Assembly: GCF_003070865.1 (NCBI RefSeq)
Contig: NZ_CP026948.1
Coordinates: 1 to 64,000 of the forward strand
Reading direction: 5' to 3'
DNA from: Corynebacterium liangguodongii
GTDB lineage: Bacteria; Actinomycetota; Actinomycetes; Mycobacteriales; Mycobacteriaceae
Length of the DNA: 64,000 bases
The notes under the pieces were generated by a model that saw nothing but the letters and a program-made list of their open reading frames with translations, had not been told where the DNA came from and did not search any database. Below are positions 49,450 to 56,300 of this stretch, one piece after another; within the stretch, counting starts at the first letter, position 1; every line of letters begins with the position of its first letter. The position numbers and the translations under genes are program-made.

Positions 49450-49892
49450 GGCTTTAACCTCACTGTCGTGCGCCCCATTTTCATGTCAGTGCCCACGCTG
49501 ACGCGCTCCGGTTGATCGATGCGCACGCCCTGGACGAACGTGCCGTTGCGCGAATCGAGGTCCTCGATGAACCACTCGCTGCCACGGCGAAACAGGCGCG
49601 CGTGGGTGCTCGAGGCGTAGTCGTCCCCCAGCACGAAATCACACGTGTTGGCACGCCCCAGAGTTAAGTCTTCAATGCTGGCAATCTCCATGTGGGAGCC
49701 TTTGAGCGGGCCGTCAACGACGACGAGCTCGCGGGCCTTCTCCCGCCTGATCGGCGTGGAGGGAGCCGACTGCCTGCGCGCTCCGGAAGCCGCCACCACG
49801 TCTTTGCGCACGACCCACAGCACAAAGCCGATAAAGAGCCACAGGAGGATCAGTAGGCCGAACCGCGCGCCGAGGATGATGGCGGAATCCAT
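49446..49892 (-). CDS. fhaB: FHA-domain protein FhaB
   Basis: This 148-residue protein has an N-terminal membrane helix (about 8-28, ARFGLLILLWLFIGFVLWVV) and a C-terminal FHA domain (about 60-145) with GRANTCDFVL, SSTHARLFRRGSEWFIEDL and SRNGTFVQG, the phosphothreonine-binding motifs. FhaB (FipA in mycobacteria) is phosphorylated by PknA/PknB and links signalling to cell division. It overlaps pstP by four bases and lies nine bases after fhaA. Family and layout are clear. Confidence 0.94.
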   Translation of the reverse strand: MDSAIILGARFGLLILLWLFIGFVLWVVRKDVVAASGARRQSAPSTPIRREKARELVVVDGPLKGSHMEIASIEDLTLGRANTCDFVLGDDYASSTHARLFRRGSEWFIEDLDSRNGTFVQGVRIDQPERVSVGTDMKMGRTTVRLKP

Positions 49893-49901
49893 GGGTGCTC
49901 C

Positions 49902-50786
49902 TTAAATCTCGTCCGGGGTTGGCCCCCGGAACAGCTCGGTGCTGGGGTTGGCCACCTCGTCCGGGTTGAGGCCAAAGGTCGGCTCCGGGCGCTGCGCGCG
50001 CGGCTCGACGATGCGTACCTCGATGTGGGAGTGTCCGACGGTGATCACGTCGCCGTCCGCAAGCATCCAGTTGTCAATCGGCTCGTCGTTTACGGTCGTG
50101 CCGTTGGTGGAGTTCAAGTCCACCAATACCGCTACCTGCCCGTCCCACGTGATCTCTGCGTGCTGGCGGGACACGCCAGTATCCGGCAGGCGGAAGTCGG
50201 CGTCGTTAGAGCGTCCCAAGATGTTGGAGCCCTGCTGCACCAGGTAGGTGCGCGAGGAACCGTCCTGCAGCAGGAGGCTCACGGTCGGCTCGCCGCTCGC
50301 GGCCGCGTTGGTGGAATGGGACTCGGACAATGCATCCTCCTGATCTCGTGTGCGCTTCGCGGCCGCGGGCTCCGAATAGATGGCGTCGTACCCGCTCGCC
50401 ACATCCGGGCGCTGATCGATATACGACGACACCCGCAGCTGGCCCGTGCGCAGCCCCGATTCCTCGGCGATGCGCACGACCGCCGGCCCCTCAAGGAGCC
50501 AGCCCTGGTTGCGCACGAAGCGCGTGAGCTGGTCGGCGAGGAGCGCGGGCAGAGCCGCATCCTGGGAGAGGTTCTCTAAATCCTTGCTCGAGACCCCCAC
50601 GGCGAAGACGTTCGGCGCAATGAGCTCGTCGCGGTCGGAGAGCACGAGGCTGTCCTGCGTTTCCTGCTTGACCAACTCCTCAATCTCGGCCGGGACGACC
50701 TTGCCGCCAAACAGCGCCGCCATTGAGTTGTCCAGCCCGCGCTGCAGCGACGAGTCGAGCTTCGCCAGCCTGTCCATGATCGGCAT
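49902..50786 (-). CDS. fhaA: FHA-domain protein FhaA (DUF3662)
   Basis: This 294-residue protein has an N-terminal DUF3662 domain (about 1-125, RLAKLDSSLQRGLDNSMAAL) and a C-terminal FHA domain (about 185-265) with GRSNDADFRLPDTGVSRQHAE and LNSTNGTTVND. FhaA binds phosphorylated PknB and the lipid-II flippase MviN in mycobacteria. It is the first gene of the fhaA-fhaB-pstP-rodA-pbpA-pknA-pknB operon; a TATACT -10 box lies about 55 bases upstream. The ATG is preceded by GGGAGGTGTGGGTAG, a strong ribosome binding site. Confidence 0.95.
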   Translation of the reverse strand: MPIMDRLAKLDSSLQRGLDNSMAALFGGKVVPAEIEELVKQETQDSLVLSDRDELIAPNVFAVGVSSKDLENLSQDAALPALLADQLTRFVRNQGWLLEGPAVVRIAEESGLRTGQLRVSSYIDQRPDVASGYDAIYSEPAAAKRTRDQEDALSESHSTNAAASGEPTVSLLLQDGSSRTYLVQQGSNILGRSNDADFRLPDTGVSRQHAEITWDGQVAVLVDLNSTNGTTVNDEPIDNWMLADGDVITVGHSHIEVRIVEPRAQRPEPTFGLNPDEVANPSTELFRGPTPDEI

Positions 50787-50841
50787 CTACCCACACCTCC
50801 CTTCCAGCCATGTAGTGGGTTAGGTTGCTAATAACTAGGAC

Positions 50842-50847
50842 AGTATA
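50842..50847 (-). promoter_or_regulatory. -10 box of the fhaA operon promoter
   Basis: On the minus strand TATACT lies about 55 bases before the fhaA start. The -35 region (TAGGTT at 17 bases) is poor, so the promoter may be activator-dependent or of an extended type. Confidence 0.5.
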
Positions 50848-50877
50848 TGTGGGTAGCCCCTATCAACCTAGACGCGA

Positions 50878-50895
50878 ACCGGTCCCTGGACCGGT
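50878..50895. promoter_or_regulatory. Perfect palindrome between fhaA and tRNA-Leu
   Basis: ACCGGTCC-CT-GGACCGGT is a perfect 8-bp inverted repeat with a two-base centre, between the fhaA promoter and the tRNA-Leu promoter. It may be an operator; no cognate regulator is known to me. Confidence 0.45.
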
Positions 50896-50928
50896 ATCCC
50901 GTGTGAATCTTGGGCATGAGCTGGCACT

Positions 50929-50958
50929 TTGAACTTAAGTCTCGCCGGGTGATATATT
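50929..50958 (+). promoter_or_regulatory. Promoter of tRNA-Leu
   Basis: TTGAAC (50929-50934) and TATATT (50953-50958) are 18 bases apart and lie 13 bases before tRNA-Leu. Confidence 0.65.
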
Positions 50959-50971
50959 AATCCAGTCGCCC

Positions 50972-51055
50972 GCCCGGGTGGCGGAATTGGCAGACGCGCT
51001 GGCTTCAGGTGCCAGTGTTCGCAAGGACGTGGGGGTTCAAGTCCCCCCCCGGGCA
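50972..51055 (+). tRNA. tRNA-Leu (CAG)
   Basis: A class II tRNA of 84 bases: acceptor GCCCGGG/CCCGGGC, D-arm TGGCGGAATTGG, anticodon stem CTGGC/GCCAG around loop TTCAGGT with CAG, an extra arm, and T-loop GTTCAAGTC. CCA is not encoded. It follows the fhaA operon in the opposite direction, as in related genomes. Confidence 0.95.
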
Positions 51056-51064
51056 CAGACGAGG

Positions 51065-51094
51065 ACCGGTCACCGTTAAGGTGGCCGGTTTTTG
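51065..51094 (+). terminator. Terminator after tRNA-Leu
   Basis: ACCGGTCACC (51065-51074) pairs with GGTGGCCGGT (51080-51089) with one central mismatch, followed by TTTTT. It ends the tRNA-Leu transcript. Confidence 0.8.
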
Positions 51095-51122
51095 CGTGTG
51101 CGGGGGTGTGGGCGGCGCGGTC

Positions 51123-51138
51123 AGATGTCACAGTCAAC
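51123..51138. repeat. Copy B of a shared 16-base spacer sequence
   Basis: AGATGTCACAGTCAAC matches the reverse complement of 37465-37480 exactly. Here it is followed by CACCGTGACATC, making an inverted repeat GATGTCAC/GTGACATC (51124-51131 with 51153-51160). Confidence 0.6.
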
Positions 51139-51275
51139 CCAGCCCTTCACCGTGACATCCGACCCGACCACGCAGCCAGACGCCCGCGCCCACAGATCCA
51201 ATAACCAACGCACCCCGCTGACCGTGGCCTCTATCCGACCAAAGATCCGCCACATCAGCTCCATATACTGGCCGC

Positions 51276-51980
51276 ATGGACCGCTACCTCGAGCTTCACG
51301 ACGTGCCGAAGGGGTGGTTGCCCGCCACCTACGCCTTCATCGCGGGCTGCGCCGCGCTGCTCGTCGTCGGCTGGAACCACATTCCCGACCCCCTACCAAC
51401 CCATTGGGGCTTCGGCGGCCCGGACGCCTGGACGGAGAAAACGCCGCAGGCGGTATTCGGCCAGTTCGCCATCGCTGCCGTCCCGCTCGGGCTCCTCACG
51501 CCCCTGGTTACCTTCCTCACCCACCAGCAGGCGAAAACCGCCCACGAGGGGTTTCCGCGCCGGTCCGTTGCCGAGGTCAATCGGGCGCGCGCGACGTCCA
51601 ACGAGCTCGTCCCGGTGATCCAGAAGAATCTGTGTGGGATCACGGGGGTGGTCGTGGGAACCCTGACGGCGAGCCTTCTCGGTTGGTCGGGTCCCTCGGC
51701 CACGATTGTGACAATTACCCTGATCATCTGCGTTGTGGTGTGCTTCGCGCTCGATGTTCGAGCAGCGAATTGGCATATCAACGCCGTCGCTGGGGAAAGT
51801 GAGCTGAGCCGCCACATGGCGTGGGGCATGTTCTACTACAACCCTGAGGACCGCAGGGTGATGGTGGACCACGCGATGGGGGCGACCCTCAATTTCGCCC
51901 GCCGCGGGGCGTGGGTTTTCCTCGGTCTGATCCTCTCGCCGGCGGCGCTCGTGATTCTCGTGATGCTCTTCACACGCTAA
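51276..51980 (+). CDS. DUF1648/DUF5808 membrane protein
   Basis: This 234-residue protein has a DUF1648-type start (WNHIPDPLPTHWGFGG, about residues 33-50, after a first membrane helix) and four to five membrane helices; near the end it has a DUF5808-like segment (GMFYYNPEDRRVMVDHAMG, about residues 188-206). Such proteins are found in actinobacteria next to small regulators but have no assigned role. ATG 51276 is preferred since the membrane helix follows directly. No partner gene is close by. A repeat-rich spacer separates it from tRNA-Leu. Confidence 0.75.
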   Translation: MDRYLELHDVPKGWLPATYAFIAGCAALLVVGWNHIPDPLPTHWGFGGPDAWTEKTPQAVFGQFAIAAVPLGLLTPLVTFLTHQQAKTAHEGFPRRSVAEVNRARATSNELVPVIQKNLCGITGVVVGTLTASLLGWSGPSATIVTITLIICVVVCFALDVRAANWHINAVAGESELSRHMAWGMFYYNPEDRRVMVDHAMGATLNFARRGAWVFLGLILSPAALVILVMLFTR

Positions 51981-52127
51981 CCCCTACACCCAGGCCCATA
52001 CCCGGCCCTTCTCGCGCGGTAATGAACGCTCTCGGAATCACCGCAGGAACGGGAGGGAGCGCAATTTTGTATTGGGCAGACCACACGGATTGGCCTAAGA
52101 GTGTGTGCATCTAGATAAGGACTCGAC

Positions 52128-52211
52128 ATGCCTGCGTGGATCATCGGCATTGTAGTGACCTGGTCGGCTGTGGTGATAGGTGGCCTTATTCGACGTCGTC
52201 GCAATAGGTAA
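52128..52211 (+). CDS. 27-residue membrane peptide
   Basis: A short frame codes for MPAWIIGIVVTWSAVVIGGL followed by the basic tail IRRRRNR. That is one hydrophobic helix with a positively charged end, the usual form of small membrane peptides. ATAAGGA stands eight bases before the ATG. It lies alone in the 550-base spacer between the DUF1648 and manA genes. Whether it is expressed is unknown. Confidence 0.45.
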   Translation: MPAWIIGIVVTWSAVVIGGLIRRRRNR

Positions 52212-52262
52212 ACAAGGCTACGCCTGTTGGTTTTTTCTCCCGAATGTCGTCTCGGGGGGGAT

Positions 52263-52400
52263 TTATGGGTGCCTACCCGCCCCGTTCGTGCCCAGCAGCC
52301 CGTAGAACTCGCCGCTGTGCACCGAAAAGCTGACCCCGTCGACGGCGGTGTAGTCGCCGTACCTTCTGGTGAGATTGCGGACGTCGATAAGAGTTTCCAT
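52263..52400 (-). pseudogene. N-terminal stub of an ABC transporter ATPase
   Basis: From ATG 52400 the minus strand reads METLIDVRNLTRRYGDYTAV and on through GVSFSVHSGEFYGLLGTNGAG, then RHP and a stop. This is the first 45 residues of an ABC ATPase and it breaks inside the Walker A loop, exactly before the essential Lys-Ser/Thr. No later part of the gene is found in the spacer, so the rest has been deleted. The stub is not functional as an ATPase. Confidence 0.8.
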
Positions 52401-52540
52401 GCCTACGAGTGTGCTTGCCCGAAGTTTGTGCTGGTAGAGCCGTTTGTCACGTTCTTAATATGACGTTTGTCATGTCACAGGTCACCCCAATTTGGGGCGT
52501 GTAGCCTTGTGTCGCACTGCCTGCGCGATTGGAGGATGAC

Positions 52541-53641
52541 GTGGTTTTGAAGCTCACCGGCACGATGCACAACTACGCGTGGGGGGACCGGGAGGCCATC
52601 GCTGACCTGCAGGGGCGTGAACCCACTGGCGCTCCCGAGGCTGAGCTGTGGTTTGGCGCGCACCCGAGCGCCCCGGCGCTCACGAGCGAGGGCCCCTTGG
52701 ACGAGGTCTACGCCCGCGAGTCAGCTGCGCCTCTGCCGTTCATGGTCAAGCTGCTGGCCGCCGCGAAACCCTTGTCGCTTCAGGCGCACCCCTCGCGCAG
52801 CCAGGCGCGCGCCGGGTTTGCGCGAGAAAACGCCGCGGGGATTGCGCGCGATGCCGCGCACCGCAACTATAAGGACGCCAACCACAAGCCGGAGATCCTC
52901 ATCGCGTTGACGCCGTTTCGCGCGATGGCGGGTTTCCGGCCCCTGGCCGGCACGCTGGAGCTCGTGAGAGCTTTTGACCTGCCCGAGCTCGCCGACATAG
53001 AGCACTCGCTTGCCGACGCCTCTTTGACCCCCCGCGATCGCCTCTCGCGCACCCTTGAGCGGGCGATGGGCTCGAGCGCCGCCGCCGCTGTGGGGCGGCG
53101 CGCCGCCGAATTGAAGGGCCGCCCCGGTGTTGTCGGGGAAGTAGCTGCCAACCTGGAAGAGATTGCGCGCGAGTACCCCGGCGATAGCGGGGTTGTCGCG
53201 GCGATGCTGCTCAACCACGTCTGCCTCGAGCCGGGCGAGGCGATCTTCCTGCCCGCCGGCAACTTGCACGCCTACCTTCGCGGTCTCGGGGTGGAGGTGA
53301 TGGCTAGCTCCGATAACGTCCTGCGCGGCGGCCTGACGCAGAAACACGTGGATAGCCGCGAGCTTTTCTCCATCCTTCGGTTTGACACGCTCGAGGACCC
53401 GACCGTCGCGCCCGAGCGCGGGCGCTACGCCGTTGACGTCGATGATTTCGCCGTCGCTGTAGTGCCATCGGGCGAGAGCGTGACGGGCCCGGCGATCGTG
53501 CTCAACGTCTCCGGCTCGCTCGCGGTAGAAGACGTTGAGCTCGGGCCGGGCGAGGCCGCCTGGGTCTCGTCCCGGGACGGGGCCGTTGTGCTCGATGGCA
53601 AGAACTCGTGCGCGTTCGTGGCCGCGATCCCTCGGGATTAG
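52541..53641 (+). CDS. manA: Mannose-6-phosphate isomerase
   Basis: ManA interconverts fructose-6-phosphate and mannose-6-phosphate, supplying mannose for mycobacterial-type glycolipids and lipoglycans. The 366-residue product is a type I enzyme with the zinc-binding pieces LQAHPSRSQA (His), HKPEILIAL (Glu/His) and the later AGNLHAYLRG (His), and GVEVMASSDNVLRGGLT. GTG 52541 is preferred because GGAGG lies five bases before it; TTG 52529 is in frame but would overlap that site. In C. glutamicum and mycobacteria manA often stands near cell-envelope genes, here before two porin-like peptides. Confidence 0.93.
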   Translation: MVLKLTGTMHNYAWGDREAIADLQGREPTGAPEAELWFGAHPSAPALTSEGPLDEVYARESAAPLPFMVKLLAAAKPLSLQAHPSRSQARAGFARENAAGIARDAAHRNYKDANHKPEILIALTPFRAMAGFRPLAGTLELVRAFDLPELADIEHSLADASLTPRDRLSRTLERAMGSSAAAAVGRRAAELKGRPGVVGEVAANLEEIAREYPGDSGVVAAMLLNHVCLEPGEAIFLPAGNLHAYLRGLGVEVMASSDNVLRGGLTQKHVDSRELFSILRFDTLEDPTVAPERGRYAVDVDDFAVAVVPSGESVTGPAIVLNVSGSLAVEDVELGPGEAAWVSSRDGAVVLDGKNSCAFVAAIPRD

Positions 53642-53664
53642 GCGCGGGCCGGAGGCACGAAAAA

Positions 53665-53697
53665 CCGCGCCCACCCCGGTGAAGAGGTATGGCGCGG
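53665..53697 (-). terminator. Terminator after the 53-residue peptide gene
   Basis: On the minus strand CCGCGCC pairs with GGCGCGG and is followed by TTTTTC. It lies 20 bases after the small gene and just past the end of the convergent manA. Confidence 0.75.
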
Positions 53698-53717
53698 AAT
53701 TCGAGCTAGGTCCGAAT

Positions 53718-53879
53718 TTACTTCTCGGAGCTGGCCTCGATCTTGGAGGACAGGCCCTCGATGGCGGAGCTGCCCTTGGAGGAGGCGGTCTCGATGAGGC
53801 TCTCGAAGTCGACGCTGGAGGACAGCTTCTCGAGGACGGTGGAGGTGAGGTTGACGAGGAGATCGATGAGAGCAGACAT
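53718..53879 (-). CDS. Small porin-like peptide (PorH/PorA type)
   Basis: This 53-residue product (start MSALIDLLVNLTSTVLEKLS) has no signal peptide and reads as one amphipathic helix with a Ser/Lys/Glu-rich second half. Corynebacterial outer-membrane porins such as PorA and PorH are similarly tiny, acidic, helical and made without a signal peptide; that is the reason for this call, since the sequences themselves diverge fast. AAAGGA lies eight bases before ATG 53879, and a strong terminator follows. A second such gene lies 330 bases upstream on the same strand with a similar leader. It could also be a secreted amphipathic peptide of another kind. Confidence 0.55.
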   Translation of the reverse strand: MSALIDLLVNLTSTVLEKLSSSVDFESLIETASSKGSSAIEGLSSKIEASSEK

Positions 53880-54156
53880 TGTGTCTTCCTTTCGGTTGCT
53901 GGTCGGTGGAACACTTGAAAGGTACAACGCCGCGAGTATGGCGCACTATGTACTTTCGTAGACTCCCCTGGGCCATATACCCGCCGGTAGGCCCGTTTTT
54001 CGCGCCGCGGGGGCAGGGAACGAAAGTATCAATCGCCACGGTGTGGGCCGTACGCGGAGCGTGGTATCCGGGTCAAAAGTAATCTCAATGATCCGCCGAA
54101 AAAATCTGTCGAGGCGCCGCGCCAACTACCCTCATTCGGGGGTAATGCGCCGAAAA

Positions 54157-54187
54157 CGGCCGCCTTCCCACGGAGGGGCGGCGGCCG
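54157..54187 (-). terminator. Terminator after the 35-residue peptide gene
   Basis: On the minus strand CGGCCGCC pairs with GGCGGCCG and is followed by TTTTC. It starts about 20 bases after the small gene's stop. Confidence 0.75.
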
Positions 54188-54205
54188 CGTTGCGCACTCC
54201 GGCAC

Positions 54206-54313
54206 CTAGAAGAGCGCGGAAGAGAGCTGCGAGGAGAACTCCAGCGGGAACTTCAGTAGATCGGAGGCGGTGGAGGTGAACAGGTCGATGAGGTTGGTGA
54301 TGATCTCGGTCAT
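54206..54313 (-). CDS. Second small porin-like peptide
   Basis: A frame of 35 residues (MTEIITNLIDLFTSTASDLL, then KFPLEFSSQLSSALF) lies behind a clear ribosome binding site (AAAGGA, nine bases before ATG 54313) and ends at a strong terminator. Like PorA/PorH-type corynebacterial porins it has no signal peptide, is amphipathic and ends in a hydrophobic residue. Its leader resembles that of the 53-residue gene downstream. Each gene has its own terminator, so they are separate units. The porin call is an inference from size, character and organism. Confidence 0.5.
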   Translation of the reverse strand: MTEIITNLIDLFTSTASDLLKFPLEFSSQLSSALF

Positions 54314-54604
54314 GGTGTCCGTTTCCTTTCGTTGTGATCTGTGGACGCTTTTGACCGTAGTGGCGCCCAGCGGCCTTGAAAAGTGGGGATATGGGATTAT
54401 CTTGCCTACAAAACATGAAAGCGTTCTGTGACCGGAGCGTTACATAGTCGTGATGATTCCCAGGGAGTTCAGATCGTGGCACGGAGACAGCACCGTGCCG
54501 GCGCAACGGAGGGTCCGCGGGCTCCCAGAAATGGCCCCTGAACTGGTCATATCTAGCCCCATGGCCGCCGGTGTCGGCTACCCCTATCCGGGGGTGAGCG
54601 GTCC

Positions 54605-56197
54605 CTATGGGGCGCTGGCGAGCTGCCCTACCTCGCTGCGTCCGAAGCAGGTGTCCGCATCTGCGTTGACCCGGATCCGGTCGCCGCCACCCTCTACCCT
54701 CACCCACGCTTGGTGCAGCCCGGGCTCGAGCGGGACCGAGACCGGCGCGCCGTCAAGCGAGACCTCGGCGCTGCCCGCAGAACCGGCGGCGTAGTTGAGC
54801 AACACCGTCCATTCGTAGTCCACGAGCGGGCCGTCGAGCGGCAGCTCTCCTGCGCCGCAGCCTTCCGCGCTCGTGCGCTGGGTGACGAGCGCGGCCGGGA
54901 TGCGGTTGCCGTGGGCGTCGACAAGCGAAGGCTCGACCACGGTATCCGCGACGACCCACGGCGCGAGCCTGCTGAGCCGGTTGTAGGGGCTGGTGACGGG
55001 GAGCAACACCTCGAGCGGCACCGCCTGGTCCAACACCGGCCCGCGGAGGTTGGCAAAGTACTCGCGGGCCGGTTGTTCTGCCCACGCGCGCGCATATGAC
55101 GTGCTGGAGGCCAGGCAGGATGCAGCCACCACGAGCGCGATCGGGCGGCACAAGCGGGGGCGTGCGCACCGGCTGGTGAGCACCGCCAGCGTCAAGGCAG
55201 CGATCACCGCGGCGGTGGACACGTAGCGCAGAGTCATCACGATCTCTCCCGCGGTGTACTCCCCAGAGCGGGCCCACCACAGCGTGAGCAGCGGCGCGAG
55301 CGGGTAGACCAGCACCGGCACCCACGCCACGAGGTGGCGGCGGGACCACGCGAGCACGACGGCAACCACCGCCGCCCCCGCAAGTACACCCAGCGCGGAC
55401 TCCGCGGCAAACGGCGGGCCGGGCACCCAGCGCTGCCAATGCCACGGCCCGCCCGCCGCGGCGGGGAGGAGGGCGTAGACGTAGCCGCGGGCGACTAGGG
55501 TGGCCAGGCCGGCGAGCCCACCGCGATCCCCGGCCTCCGCGGCGGGGTCCACCAGCGCGAGGTAGGCGGCGGCCCAGGCCGCGGTAGGCAGCGCCAGGAC
55601 AGCGGCGAGGCGGCCGAGGCGCTCGCGCAACCCCCAACAGGTGACCATCGCCACCGCGGCGGGGCCGATGACGAGCGCGCGCTCGCTAAAGAGCAGGCCC
55701 CCGCAGAGCCAGGCCGAAGCGGCCGCGAGGTGCCCGCGTGACCCGCCGCGGAGGTAGCGCACACCGTGGCCGGTCACCATGGCCAACGACGCGTGGACGG
55801 GCAGGGAATTGAGGCCCGCTGCCAGCCACGTCGTCGCGGGAAGGGTCAGGGGGCTGAGTAGGTAGAGGGCAAGCGGAGCGGCCGGGCGCGGGGTCAAGAC
55901 CCTACAGCACCACGCGACGGCTAGGGCCGTGCCCGCCTGCAGCGCCGCGAGCACGGCGAGCGCGGCGGGAGCGCTCAGGGGCGCGAACCGGGCCAAGGCC
56001 CACTCCACCAACCACCCGGCGGGCATGAGGTGGCCATCGTGGGGAGTGAGGAGCGCGTCTGCGAGCCCAAGGTCGCGGACTTTTGCCTGGAGTACTAAAT
56101 CGTCCCAGTAGAGCCAGCCCTGCGCCGCGACGGCGACGCGCAGCGCAACGCCAGTAATGAGCACGACCGGGACGACGGGAAAGCGGGGCACGCTCAC
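54605..56197 (-). CDS. Polytopic membrane protein, GT-C-like
   Basis: This 530-residue protein has about ten hydrophobic helices in residues 1-360 and a soluble C-terminal domain (about 380-530) outside the membrane. An early YWDDLVLQAKV after the first helix resembles the acidic loop of GT-C glycosyltransferases, which use polyprenyl-phosphate sugars. The C-terminal domain is beta-rich, with CGAGELPLDGPLVDYEWTVL. No specific sugar or acceptor is indicated. It may add sugars to cell-envelope polymers. No co-transcribed gene is apparent; the glutaminase gene begins on the other strand. Confidence 0.65.
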   Translation of the reverse strand: MSVPRFPVVPVVLITGVALRVAVAAQGWLYWDDLVLQAKVRDLGLADALLTPHDGHLMPAGWLVEWALARFAPLSAPAALAVLAALQAGTALAVAWCCRVLTPRPAAPLALYLLSPLTLPATTWLAAGLNSLPVHASLAMVTGHGVRYLRGGSRGHLAAASAWLCGGLLFSERALVIGPAAVAMVTCWGLRERLGRLAAVLALPTAAWAAAYLALVDPAAEAGDRGGLAGLATLVARGYVYALLPAAAGGPWHWQRWVPGPPFAAESALGVLAGAAVVAVVLAWSRRHLVAWVPVLVYPLAPLLTLWWARSGEYTAGEIVMTLRYVSTAAVIAALTLAVLTSRCARPRLCRPIALVVAASCLASSTSYARAWAEQPAREYFANLRGPVLDQAVPLEVLLPVTSPYNRLSRLAPWVVADTVVEPSLVDAHGNRIPAALVTQRTSAEGCGAGELPLDGPLVDYEWTVLLNYAAGSAGSAEVSLDGAPVSVPLEPGLHQAWVRVEGGGDRIRVNADADTCFGRSEVGQLASAP

Positions 56198-56300
56198 ACC
56201 CTATCGCCCGCGCGCAGCACGATGGGCCGGGCCAGAAACGGCGTAGCATGAGGTCATACCAACACCTGTACCTGAGTACCTGGAACAGCTCCTCGAGTCC

